NCBI RefSeq assembly: GCF_014250685.1
Contig: NZ_JACFAJ010000014.1
Coordinates: 1 to 64,000 of the forward strand
From: Cetobacterium sp. 2A
Lineage (GTDB): Bacteria; Fusobacteriota; Fusobacteriia; Fusobacteriales; Fusobacteriaceae
Direction of reading: 5' to 3'
Length of the DNA stretch: 64,000 nucleotides
This document shows positions 25,210 through 33,829 of this stretch, one piece after another (the first letter of the stretch is position 1; each line of letters starts with the position of its first letter). A model generated the notes under the pieces. That model searched no databases, was not told the origin of the DNA, and saw only the letters and a list, made by a program, of their open reading frames with translations. A program made the position numbers and the translations under genes.

Positions 25210-26217
25210 ATGATTAAAATTAAAAATCTTAATAAAATTTATCCAAATGGTTTTCATGCGGTACAAGATGTATGCCTAGAGATAAATGAAGGGGATATAT
25301 TTGGAATTATAGGTTTAAGTGGAGCGGGAAAGTCATCATTGATAAGAATGTTAAATAGATTAGAAGAGCCGAGTTCTGGTTCAATAATGATAGAGGGAAA
25401 AGATATAACGTTAGCAGATAAGAAGGGATTATTAAACATTAGAAAAGATGTAGGGATGATATTTCAACATTTTAATTTATTGTCTTCAAGAACAGTTGCT
25501 GATAATATAGCATTTTGTTTGGAGATAGCTGGATGGAATAAGAAAGATATTATGCCTAGGGTAGAAGAACTTTTAGAGGTTGTTGAACTTTCAGATAAGC
25601 GTAACTCGTATCCTAGTCAACTATCTGGAGGACAAAAACAAAGAGTTGCTATAGCGAGAGCTCTTGCTAATAACCCAAAAATAATTTTATCAGATGAGGC
25701 TACATCGGCACTAGATCCAAAAACTACCAAATCTATTTTGAATTTATTAAAAGATATTCAAAAAAAGTTTGGATTAACAGTAGTTCTTATAACTCATCAG
25801 ATGGAAGTTATAAGGGATATATGTAATAAAGTTGCAGTGATGTCGAATGGAAAAATAGTTGAAACGGGTGGGGTACATCATATATTTTCAGAACCACAAA
25901 ATGAAATAACAAAAGAATTAATTTCATATCTTCCTAATGAAGAAGAAAAAGAAATTGAGCTATCTAAAACTAAAGGAAAGAAAATAATTAAACTAATATT
26001 TCTAGGGTCATTAGCGGGAGATCCGATACTTTCAAGAACAGTAAAAAAGTTTGATTTGGATATAAATGTTTTAGGTGGAACTGTAAATGTTTTATCAACA
26101 ATGCAAGTTGGTCATTTAATAGTTGAGTTAATAGGTGATATGAAAAAACAAGATGATGCAATAGAATTCTTTGAAGATTCAGATGTTAAAGTGGAGGTTT
26201 TATACAATGGTATTTAA
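25210..26217 (+). CDS. metN: Methionine ABC transporter, ATP-binding protein
   Basis: A 335-residue ABC ATPase. Walker [10 protein letters not shown] is near residues 37-45, signature [15 protein letters not shown] near residue 139, Walker [13 protein letters not shown] near residue 160, and a C-terminal NIL regulatory domain spans about residues 255-335, the part that senses methionine in known MetN proteins. The SAM riboswitch upstream supports a methionine role. Its 3' end overlaps metI by 11 bases. Confidence 0.96.
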   Translation: MIKIKNLNKIYPNGFHAVQDVCLEINEGDIFGIIGLSGAGKSSLIRMLNRLEEPSSGSIMIEGKDITLADKKGLLNIRKDVGMIFQHFNLLSSRTVADNIAFCLEIAGWNKKDIMPRVEELLEVVELSDKRNSYPSQLSGGQKQRVAIARALANNPKIILSDEATSALDPKTTKSILNLLKDIQKKFGLTVVLITHQMEVIRDICNKVAVMSNGKIVETGGVHHIFSEPQNEITKELISYLPNEEEKEIELSKTKGKKIIKLIFLGSLAGDPILSRTVKKFDLDINVLGGTVNVLSTMQVGHLIVELIGDMKKQDDAIEFFEDSDVKVEVLYNGI

Positions 26218-26857
26218 TATGATATTAACAGCAACTTGGCAAACTTTGTACATGGTATTTTGGTCCACACTATTTTCTATAATCCTTGGATTACCAAGTG
26301 GAATTTTAGCTGTAATAACAGCTCCAGGACATATATATGAACATAGAAATTTAAATAAAATTTTAAACTTTATAATAAATATTTTAAGATCTTTTCCGTA
26401 CATTATACTTATGATAATATTATTACCACTTTCTAGACTTATAGTTGGAACCACAATAGGAAGTACTGCTGCAATCGTTCCACTTTCAATATCTGCAGCT
26501 CCATTTGTAGCTAGAATAGTCGAAGGGGCTTTAAATGATGTTGATAAAGGATTAATAGAAGCTAGTGAAAGTATGGGTGCAGACAACTGGACAATTATTA
26601 AAAAAGTTATGATTCCAGAATCTATGCCTGCATTAATACATGGACTTACGGTAATTGTAATTAGTTTAGTTAGTTTTTCTGCAATGGCTGGTGCTATTGG
26701 AGGAGGAGGACTTGGAGATTTGGCTATTAGATTTGGTTACCAAAGATTTAAAACGGATATAATGATTTATTCTGTAGTTGTAATTATAATTTTAGTTCAA
26801 ATAATTCAAACTATTGGAAATTATTTTTCAAATAGATTAAAAAATCAGAGGGGGTAA
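26207..26857 (+). CDS. metI: Methionine ABC transporter, permease
   Basis: A 216-residue inner-membrane permease with about five hydrophobic segments. The ATPase-docking loop lies in [20 protein letters not shown] around residues 116-135, and [17 protein letters not shown] near residue 164 is typical of MetI. I chose the ATG at 26207, nine bases after GGAGG inside the end of metN, instead of an ATG at 26171 without a site. It forms the channel of the MetNIQ importer. Confidence 0.95.
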   Translation: MVFNMILTATWQTLYMVFWSTLFSIILGLPSGILAVITAPGHIYEHRNLNKILNFIINILRSFPYIILMIILLPLSRLIVGTTIGSTAAIVPLSISAAPFVARIVEGALNDVDKGLIEASESMGADNWTIIKKVMIPESMPALIHGLTVIVISLVSFSAMAGAIGGGGLGDLAIRFGYQRFKTDIMIYSVVVIIILVQIIQTIGNYFSNRLKNQRG

Positions 26858-26862
26858 TTTAT

Positions 26863-27633
26863 ATGAAAAAAGTTTTAGGAATTTTAGGATTATTGGTATC
26901 GGCTTCTTTATTCGCAGGAGATATTAAAGTTGGGGCATCACCAGTTCCGCATGCAGAATTATTAAATATGGTTAAAGATGATCTGAAAGTTCAAGGTGTT
27001 AACTTGATTGTAATTGAAATGACAGATTATGTAACTCCAAATCTTGCTGTAGATTCAAAAGAAATAGATGCAAATTTTTTCCAACACAAACCATATATGG
27101 ATACTTTTATTGAAGAAAAAGGGTTGAAATTAGTATCAATTGGAAATGTTCATGTTGAACCTTTAGGTGTATATTCTAAAAAAATAAAATCATTAGATGA
27201 ATTAAAAAAAGGGGCTTCTATCGCAATACCAAGTGATCCAACAAATGGAGGAAGAGCATTGATTCTTTTACACAATAATGGAATCATTAAATTAAAAGAT
27301 CCTACAAATCTTTTGGCGACAGAGTTTGATATAATTGATAATCCAAAAAAAATAAAATTTAATGCAATTGAATCAGCTGGAATTCCAAGAGTTTTAGATG
27401 ATGTTGACGCAGCTGTAATCAACGGAAATTATGCACTAGAAGCTGGATTAAATCCAAATAAAAATGCAATTATCCTAGAGGGAAAAGAGTCTCCTTATGC
27501 AAATCTTGTGACAGTTAAAGAAGGAAGAGAGAACGAGGAAGATTTACAAAAGTTAATAAAAGCATTGCAATCTGAAAAAGTAAAAACTTATATTTTAGAA
27601 AAATATGATGGAGCAGTAGTACCAGCATTTTAA
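26863..27633 (+). CDS. metQ: Methionine ABC transporter, substrate-binding protein
   Basis: A 256-residue NlpA/MetQ-family protein. The mature part starts IKVGASPVPHAELL and contains the conserved NFFQHKPYM near residue 67 and IPSDPTNGGRAL near residue 122. The signal peptide ends SLFAG with no lipobox cysteine, so unlike most MetQ proteins it is probably released in the periplasm and not lipid-anchored. GGGGG precedes the ATG, five bases after metI. Confidence 0.93.
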   Translation: MKKVLGILGLLVSASLFAGDIKVGASPVPHAELLNMVKDDLKVQGVNLIVIEMTDYVTPNLAVDSKEIDANFFQHKPYMDTFIEEKGLKLVSIGNVHVEPLGVYSKKIKSLDELKKGASIAIPSDPTNGGRALILLHNNGIIKLKDPTNLLATEFDIIDNPKKIKFNAIESAGIPRVLDDVDAAVINGNYALEAGLNPNKNAIILEGKESPYANLVTVKEGRENEEDLQKLIKALQSEKVKTYILEKYDGAVVPAF

Positions 27634-27672
27634 AATTATGTCCTAACTATATAAAATCTAAATAGATTATAA

Positions 27673-27701
27673 TTGACATATATTAATTATGTATATATAA
27701 T
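27673..27701 (+). promoter_or_regulatory. Promoter of the amino-acid permease gene
   Basis: A perfect TTGACA at 27673-27678 and a perfect TATAAT at 27696-27701 are 17 bases apart. No clear terminator was found between metQ and this promoter. Confidence 0.8.
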
Positions 27702-27773
27702 ATATACATATTATAATTAATTATTTCACTTTTTTAAATGATTTATTTTAGATTTTATATTTTAGGAGGTTTG

Positions 27774-29279
27774 ATGAAGAACGAAAAGAAACTTACTCTT
27801 GTACCACTTATACTTATGATATTTACTTCAGTATTTGGTTTTGCTAACATTCCTAGATCATTCTTTTTAATGGGATATTCTGCAATACCTTGGTATATTA
27901 TTTCATCCGCTCTTTTTTTTATTCCTTACGCTTTTATGATGTCTGAGTATGGTGCCGCATTTAAAAATGAAAGTGGTGGAATATATTCTTGGATGGAGAA
28001 GTCAGTAGGACCAAAGTACGCATTTATTGGAACTTTTATGTGGTATGCATCTTATATAGTATGGATGGTAAACATAAGTTCTTCAATTTGGATTGTTCTA
28101 TCTACAGCGATTTTTGGAAGGGACTTAACTTCAACTTGGCATTTATTTGGATTGAACTCAACACAGACACTTGGATTACTTGGAGTTTGTTTAATAATAC
28201 TTATAACTTTTATCGCTTCAAGAGGACTTGAAAAAATTACTAAGGTAACCTCAATTGGAGGAATAGCAGTTTCTCTTTTAAACTTAGTTTTATTATTCGG
28301 TTCGATTGGAATCTTAATTTTAAATAAAGGGCACTTAGCTCATTCGATATTAAATGTACAGGAAGCATTTACAATTTCGCCGAATCCTAATTATACATCT
28401 ACTATCTCTGTGGTATCATTTATGGTTTTCTCTATTTTTGCATTTGGAGGAATAGAAGTAGTTGGAGGTTTAGTAGACAAAACAGAAACAGCGGAAAAAA
28501 CCTTTCCTAAAGGTGTTACAATAGCAGCCACAGTAATAACAATTGGATATGCAGTTGGAGTTTTCTTAATTGGAATTTTTACTGATTGGCAGACAATACT
28601 TTCAAATCCAAATATTCACATGGGGAACGTAGCTTATGTGATAATGGAAAACTTAGGGTATCAAGCTGGAATTTCTCTTGGATTTTCACAATCTATTTCT
28701 GAGCAAATAGGACTTGTAATGTCTAGATACATGGGAATATCAATGATTCTTGCCTTTATGGGAGCATTCTTTACTTTAGCTTATGCACCTTTAAAGCAAT
28801 TAATAGAAGGAACTCCTAAAGAAATTTGGGGAGAAAAGATGTCTAAAGTAGAAAATGGAATGCCCTTAAATGCAATGTGGATTCAATGTGGAATAGTAAT
28901 TGTATTTATTTTATTAGTATCATTTGGAGGAGAAGGAGCATCTAAATTCTTCTCAAAATTAATTTTAATGACAAATGTGGCAATGACAATTCCTTATATA
29001 TTTATTGCAGCAGCATTTCCAAAATTCAAACAAAATGAAGCTATAAAAAAACCATTTGTAATTTATAAAAGTTCGACAGCTGTAAAAATTGCAACAATTT
29101 CAACAGTTGGGTCAGTAGCTTTTGCTAATTTGGCAACTATAATAGAACCAGCTACAAAAGGTGATTATATGTCTTCAGTTTGGATGGTAATTGGACCTTT
29201 ATTATTCTCGTTAGCTGCATTAGGTTTATATAGAAGATATGAAAAACATATGATTGCAAAAGAAATTCATGGAATATAA
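27774..29279 (+). CDS. yjeM: APC-family amino-acid permease, YjeM-like
   Basis: A 501-residue inner-membrane protein with about 12 hydrophobic segments. It belongs to the amino acid-polyamine-cation family in the glutamate:GABA antiporter group, and its N-terminal part (LTLVPLILMIFTSVFGFANI, KSVGPKYAFIGTFMW) resembles E. coli YjeM as I recall it. The substrate is not known; an amino acid is likely. The ATG at 27774 sits 4 bases after AGGAGG. It stands alone between its own promoter and terminator. Confidence 0.8.
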   Translation: MKNEKKLTLVPLILMIFTSVFGFANIPRSFFLMGYSAIPWYIISSALFFIPYAFMMSEYGAAFKNESGGIYSWMEKSVGPKYAFIGTFMWYASYIVWMVNISSSIWIVLSTAIFGRDLTSTWHLFGLNSTQTLGLLGVCLIILITFIASRGLEKITKVTSIGGIAVSLLNLVLLFGSIGILILNKGHLAHSILNVQEAFTISPNPNYTSTISVVSFMVFSIFAFGGIEVVGGLVDKTETAEKTFPKGVTIAATVITIGYAVGVFLIGIFTDWQTILSNPNIHMGNVAYVIMENLGYQAGISLGFSQSISEQIGLVMSRYMGISMILAFMGAFFTLAYAPLKQLIEGTPKEIWGEKMSKVENGMPLNAMWIQCGIVIVFILLVSFGGEGASKFFSKLILMTNVAMTIPYIFIAAAFPKFKQNEAIKKPFVIYKSSTAVKIATISTVGSVAFANLATIIEPATKGDYMSSVWMVIGPLLFSLAALGLYRRYEKHMIAKEIHGI

Positions 29280-29311
29280 TTGATAATAGTAAAATTAAAG
29301 AATATAATTGT

Positions 29312-29340
29312 AGAGAGCCGATAAAGCTCTCTATTTTTTT
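29312..29340 (+). terminator. Rho-independent terminator
   Basis: AGAGAGC and GCTCTCT form a 7-pair stem around a 7-base loop, followed by ATTTTTTT. It ends the permease transcript. Confidence 0.85.
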
Positions 29341-29359
29341 ATTATAATATGGAGGAATT

Positions 29360-30397
29360 TTGAAAAGAGAAAATAATTTAGATTGTTTGCGAATTATAGC
29401 AGTTGTAATGGTTATAGTAATTCATCTTTCAGCAGGATATATTGTAGATAACATGGATACTCCAAATTTTAATTTTACGGTAGCTAATTTTTTTGATTCT
29501 ATTTCTAGAACTTGTGTATCAATATTTGTTTTGTTAAGCGGAGGGTTTCTTTTAGAAAATAATAACAATAAATCATATAAAGAATTTTATAATAAATCTT
29601 TCAAAAAAGTGGGAATTCCAACTTTAATTTGGAGTTTAGTATATGTTCTTTATAGTTACATAAGAGGAATACTGATTATGAAGATAACAGGGATTCCATT
29701 TGATTTTTTTAAACCACTTTTTGATTGGTTTTTAGGAGTGCCGTTTTATCATTTGTGGTACCTATATATGCTGTTTGGATTATATGCAGTAACTCCAATT
29801 CTCATAAGATTAAAAAATGATATTGGAGATAGAAGTTTTATGAAAGTTGGAATTACTCTTTTGATTCTTGGAATAATAGTTTCAAAATTTAGTAATCTTT
29901 ACTGGTTAGTCCAATTTACAAAATATTTAGGATACTTTATACTTGGTTACTCTTTAAAGATATATAAAAATAAGTCACCATTGTTTTATTTTTTGATATT
30001 TATTATATCTTCAATAACAATATTTATTTTAACAGAGATAATTATAAGAAGTAATATTTGGAATAAAACTCTTTATTTTTATCAAGATTTAAGTCCTTTT
30101 GTTATTATTTCTGCTTTAAGTTTATATATTTCTTTTATAAATATGAATATAATAAAATATGATTTTAGTAGTCTAGCTAAATATTCTTTCAATATATATT
30201 TAATTCATGCTTTCTTTTTAGAAATGATAGAATTTTCTGTAAAATATATTCTTAAAGTTGAGTATAATGCCTTGATTTTCATATTGAGTATGACTCCAAT
30301 AATTTTCGTATTATCTTATGGGGGGTCTTGTTTTTTAGAGAAACATAAGGTATTATTCTATCAGAAACCAATAAATAAGGGAGGGATAAAAAAATGA
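29360..30397 (+). CDS. Acyltransferase family 3 membrane protein
   Basis: A 345-residue inner-membrane protein with about ten hydrophobic segments. The start KRENNLDCLRIIAVVMVIVI followed by His22 is the classic family motif (R, then the active-site His after the first helix). Members O-acylate cell-surface sugars or other exported molecules. The TTG start at 29360 follows GGAGG by 4 bases. Its stop overlaps the start of an exported FMN-binding protein gene (ATGA), so the two are coupled, an unusual pairing whose meaning is unclear. Confidence 0.82.
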   Translation: MKRENNLDCLRIIAVVMVIVIHLSAGYIVDNMDTPNFNFTVANFFDSISRTCVSIFVLLSGGFLLENNNNKSYKEFYNKSFKKVGIPTLIWSLVYVLYSYIRGILIMKITGIPFDFFKPLFDWFLGVPFYHLWYLYMLFGLYAVTPILIRLKNDIGDRSFMKVGITLLILGIIVSKFSNLYWLVQFTKYLGYFILGYSLKIYKNKSPLFYFLIFIISSITIFILTEIIIRSNIWNKTLYFYQDLSPFVIISALSLYISFINMNIIKYDFSSLAKYSFNIYLIHAFFLEMIEFSVKYILKVEYNALIFILSMTPIIFVLSYGGSCFLEKHKVLFYQKPINKGGIKK

Positions 30398-31113
30398 TAA
30401 AAAAATTATTACCATGCATTTTTTTAGCGGGAATGAGTTTGGCTTTTGGTGCGGAAGCGCAAGTTTACCAAGGTTTAGGAAAATCAGCAAACTTTCGTGT
30501 AGGACCTGGAAAAGATAATAAAGATGTTCCGGTTTATAGTTTTAACTATGTGACTGCAGCTGGAATTTTTGATAAGGATGGAAAGATAATAAATATTATA
30601 GTTGATGGATTAGAGGTTAGTACGCCTAATTACGATGGAGAATCTATGCCACATTTCTCAGGATGGCCTGGAACTCCAGGATATAATGTAGCAGATCATA
30701 AAACTGGAGAAGTTTCAGGAGTATCCGAAAATAATGTAGAATTTATTATTGATGAAGTTAGTAATTGGAAAACTAAGCGTGAACGTGGAAAAGACTATGG
30801 AATGAATCCTAGATTGGAATGGCATACACAAATGGATAATTTCCAAAAATTCTTCAAAGGAAAAACAGTAGCAGAGGTAGAGGAATGGTTTAAAAAGTAT
30901 ACTTCTGATATAAATGGTAGACCATTAAAAATGAAAAATAAAGATATTAAAGATCAGCAAAAATACGATAAATTGAATGATACTGAAAAGAAAGAGCTTA
31001 CAGATTTAGTAGCTGGAGCGACTATGAGTATAAAAGATTCACATGGAGATATTTTAGGTGCTATAAAAAATGCTTATGAAAACCGTGTGGAAGTAAATAT
31101 TCCTGTGAAGTAA
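30394..31113 (+). CDS. Exported FMN-binding-domain protein
   Basis: A 239-residue protein with a signal peptide ending around SLAFGA-E (residue 20). The C-terminal motif AGATMS at residues 207-212, followed by SHGDILGAI, fits covalent flavin attachment at Thr210. The rest (residues 22-200) is rich in aromatic and charged residues and resembles larger fusobacterial FMN-binding proteins. Together with the 103-residue flavoprotein at 18232 it points to flavin-based electron transfer outside the cytoplasm. A GGGAGGG site lies inside the end of the acyltransferase gene. Confidence 0.75.
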   Translation: MIKKLLPCIFLAGMSLAFGAEAQVYQGLGKSANFRVGPGKDNKDVPVYSFNYVTAAGIFDKDGKIINIIVDGLEVSTPNYDGESMPHFSGWPGTPGYNVADHKTGEVSGVSENNVEFIIDEVSNWKTKRERGKDYGMNPRLEWHTQMDNFQKFFKGKTVAEVEEWFKKYTSDINGRPLKMKNKDIKDQQKYDKLNDTEKKELTDLVAGATMSIKDSHGDILGAIKNAYENRVEVNIPVK

Positions 31114-31131
31114 ATTTAATAGATTAAAATA

Positions 31132-31175
31132 AAAATCCAAGGTAATCTAATTATATTAGGTTTCTTGGATTTTTT
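31132..31175 (+). terminator. Rho-independent terminator
   Basis: AAAATCCAAG and CTTGGATTTT form a 10-pair outer stem; the enclosed segment can pair further. A T-run follows. It closes the acyltransferase/flavoprotein operon. Confidence 0.75.
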
Positions 31176-31236
31176 AATATTATTATGTTATACTTACTAA
31201 AAGAATATAAAATGAGAAATTTGGATGGGTGATACT

Positions 31237-33717
31237 ATGAAAGAAAAAATATTTAAAGTAGAAGGAATGACCTGTTCTTCATGTGTTAGTCACGTTGAAA
31301 AGGCTGTGAAAAAATTAGAGGGAATAGAGTCGGCCAATGTGAATTTAGCATCTGAAAAACTTACAATTAAGTTCAATGATAATAAAATTAATGAAAAAGA
31401 AATGGAGTTAATTGTTGAAAAAGCAGTAGATGATGCCGGATATAAGGCTTTTATTGAAGATAATATTTCTTTGGATCAGGATAAGATAAAAAAAGAAGAA
31501 GAAATAAAATCTCTTTGGAAAAGGTTTATATGGTCTGCAGTATTTACAGTTCCTCTTTTGATTATTTCGATGGGACATATGTTTGGTTATTCTCTTCCAA
31601 ATTTTATATCCCCAGAAATTAGTCCGAAAACTTTTGCAATGTCGCAATTATTATTAACTACCCCTGTTATGATAATTGGATGGAAATTTTTTAAAGTTGG
31701 AATAAAAACTTTATTAAAAGGTGCACCTAATATGGATTCACTTATAGCCATAGGGACATCATCTGGATATTTGTATGGTTTGTTTGCTATATATCAAATT
31801 TTTAATGGAAATATAAATTATGTTCATCAACTATATTTTGAATCATCTGCGACAATTTTAATGTTGATAACCCTTGGAAAATACATGGAATCAGTAAGTA
31901 AGGGTAAAACTTCAGAGGCAATAAAAAAACTGATGGGATTAGCCCCTAAAATAGCAACTGTAGTGAAGGATGGGAAAGATATACTAACCCCCATAGAAAA
32001 TGTTGAAGTAGGGGATATAATCTTAGTAAAACCAGGAGAAAGATTTCCGGTAGATGGAATAGTAGTTGAAGGTACAACATCTGTAGATGAATCTATGCTA
32101 ACAGGAGAGAGTATACCCGTAGAAAAATTTATAGATTCAACTGTTATTGGAGCAAGTATAAATAAAAATGGTTCGGTAAAATATAGAGCAACAAAAGTCG
32201 GTAAAGATACAACTCTTGCTCAGATAATAAAATTAGTAGAGGAAGCTCAGGGATCTAAGGCACCTATAGCAAAATTAGCAGATATAATTTCTGGATATTT
32301 TGTTCCTGTAGTAATAGTTCTTGCAATTCTATCAAGTGTTGCTTGGTATATAGCTACTGGAGATAAAATATTTGCATTAACAATTTTCATTTCAGTTTTA
32401 GTTATAGCTTGTCCTTGTGCTTTAGGTTTAGCAACTCCTACCGCTATAATGATAGGAACAGGAAAAGGAGCTGAATATGGTGTTCTTATAAAGAGTGGAG
32501 TAGCACTAGAGACGGCTCATAAAATTCAAACAATAGTCTTTGATAAAACAGGAACAATAACGGAAGGGAAACCAAAAGTTACAGATATAAAAGTGAGTAA
32601 AGATATTTCTGAAGATGAACTTTTGATTTTAGCAGCAAGTGCTGAAAAAAATTCAGAACATCCATTAGGAGAGTCAATAGTTAGATTTGCTTCTGAAAAG
32701 AATTTAAATTTAAAAAATTTAGAAACTTTTAAAGCAATACCTGGTTATGGAATAGAAGTAACAATTGAAAATAAAGATATTCTTCTAGGGAATAAAAAAT
32801 TAATGGTTGATAGAAAGATTGCTCTTGATTCTTTTGAAAAAGAATCGGATAATTTAGCAGGTATGGGAAAAACACCTATGTATATAGCAATTGAAGGTTC
32901 AATAGCTGGAATAATAGCTGTTGCTGATACTGTAAAAGAAAGCTCAAAAAATGCAATTTCATTATTGCATAGTATGGGAATAGAAGTAGCTATGATAACA
33001 GGAGATAATAGAAGAACCGCTGAAGCTATTGCAAAGGAAGTTGGAATAGACAGAGTTTTATCAGAGGTATTACCTCAAGATAAAGCACGAGAGGTTCAAA
33101 AACTTCAGGAAGAAGGCAAGCAAGTAGCAATGGTAGGAGATGGAATAAATGATGCTCCCGCTTTGGCACAAGCAAATTTAGGAATAGCAATTGGATCTGG
33201 AACGGATGTTGCGATTGAATCAGCTGATATAGTATTGATGAAAAGTGATTTAATGGATGTCCCTACAGCTATAAAATTAAGTAGAGAAACAATAAAAAAT
33301 ATAAAACAAAATTTATTTTGGGCATTTGGATATAATATACTAGGAATACCTATTGCAATGGGAATTTTACATATATTTGGAGGACCATTATTAAGCCCGA
33401 TGATAGCAGGGGCTGCTATGAGTATAAGTTCGGTTTCTGTTTTAACAAATGCACTTAGATTAAAAAGGTTTAAACCAGATAAATTTATTCAGGAGGAGAA
33501 AAAAATGTCTAAAACAAAAGTATTTATTGATGGAATGAGTTGTGGAAATTGTGTGAAACATGTAAAAAATGAGTTTGCTAGTTTACCTGAAGTTGTTTCA
33601 ATTGAAGTTGATTTACCTGGAAAATTTGCTGTAATTGAGGGAAATATTTCTGATGAAAAGATAAAAAAAACAGTAGAAGATGCAGGATATGTTGTAGTAA
33701 AAATAGAGAAAATGTAA
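31237..33717 (+). CDS. copA: Copper-exporting P1B-type ATPase fused to a C-terminal CopZ-like domain
   Basis: An 826-residue membrane ATPase that exports Cu(I). Domains: N-terminal heavy-metal domain with MTCSSC (Cys13, Cys16); about eight membrane helices; TGES motif; the copper-site CPC at 392-394; phosphorylation site DKTGT at 436; GDGINDAP near residue 630. After the last helices a short linker leads into a second heavy-metal domain with GMSCGNC, starting at Met757. That tail has its own strong ribosome binding site and start (see the nested entry). I chose the ATG at 31237 after GGGTGAT; one at 31225 adds four residues. Confidence 0.93.
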   Translation: MKEKIFKVEGMTCSSCVSHVEKAVKKLEGIESANVNLASEKLTIKFNDNKINEKEMELIVEKAVDDAGYKAFIEDNISLDQDKIKKEEEIKSLWKRFIWSAVFTVPLLIISMGHMFGYSLPNFISPEISPKTFAMSQLLLTTPVMIIGWKFFKVGIKTLLKGAPNMDSLIAIGTSSGYLYGLFAIYQIFNGNINYVHQLYFESSATILMLITLGKYMESVSKGKTSEAIKKLMGLAPKIATVVKDGKDILTPIENVEVGDIILVKPGERFPVDGIVVEGTTSVDESMLTGESIPVEKFIDSTVIGASINKNGSVKYRATKVGKDTTLAQIIKLVEEAQGSKAPIAKLADIISGYFVPVVIVLAILSSVAWYIATGDKIFALTIFISVLVIACPCALGLATPTAIMIGTGKGAEYGVLIKSGVALETAHKIQTIVFDKTGTITEGKPKVTDIKVSKDISEDELLILAASAEKNSEHPLGESIVRFASEKNLNLKNLETFKAIPGYGIEVTIENKDILLGNKKLMVDRKIALDSFEKESDNLAGMGKTPMYIAIEGSIAGIIAVADTVKESSKNAISLLHSMGIEVAMITGDNRRTAEAIAKEVGIDRVLSEVLPQDKAREVQKLQEEGKQVAMVGDGINDAPALAQANLGIAIGSGTDVAIESADIVLMKSDLMDVPTAIKLSRETIKNIKQNLFWAFGYNILGIPIAMGILHIFGGPLLSPMIAGAAMSISSVSVLTNALRLKRFKPDKFIQEEKKMSKTKVFIDGMSCGNCVKHVKNEFASLPEVVSIEVDLPGKFAVIEGNISDEKIKKTVEDAGYVVVKIEKM
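33505..33717 (+). CDS. copZ: Nested CopZ-like copper chaperone read from an internal start
   Basis: The last 70 codons of copA are preceded by AGGAGGAG at 33491-33498 and an in-frame ATG eight bases after the GGAGG core. Translation from this ATG yields a free 70-residue heavy-metal-associated protein with GMSCGNC near residue 10, the usual length for CopZ. What is seen is a perfect translation start with no stop before it. That the site is used, giving both a fused and a free chaperone, is inference. It looks like a former copA-copZ pair whose stop codon was lost. Confidence 0.65.
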   Translation: MSKTKVFIDGMSCGNCVKHVKNEFASLPEVVSIEVDLPGKFAVIEGNISDEKIKKTVEDAGYVVVKIEKM

Positions 33718-33721
33718 AATT

Positions 33722-33769
33722 AAAAAAGAGAGTGATGATAGTTAACTATCATCACTCTCTTTTTTTTTG
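33722..33769 (+). terminator. Terminator formed by a perfect palindrome
   Basis: A 44-base perfect palindrome (33722-33765) centred on GTTAAC folds into a hairpin with a minimal loop and runs into a T-tract. It terminates copA. Confidence 0.9.
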
Positions 33770-33798
33770 TTGAAAATAAATAAAAGATAAAGTAATAT
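33770..33798 (+). promoter_or_regulatory. Promoter of the GGDEF-EAL operon
   Basis: TTGAAA at 33770-33775 and TAATAT at 33793-33798 are 17 bases apart, directly after the copA terminator and 32 bases before the start codon. Confidence 0.6.
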
Positions 33799-33829
33799 AG
33801 GAATGCTGTAGAAAATTGGGGGGGATTAG

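Noticed and set aside
27634-27672. A terminator for metQ
   Set aside because: Only a weak AATCTA/TAGATT hairpin is present with no T-run, so it was not annotated.
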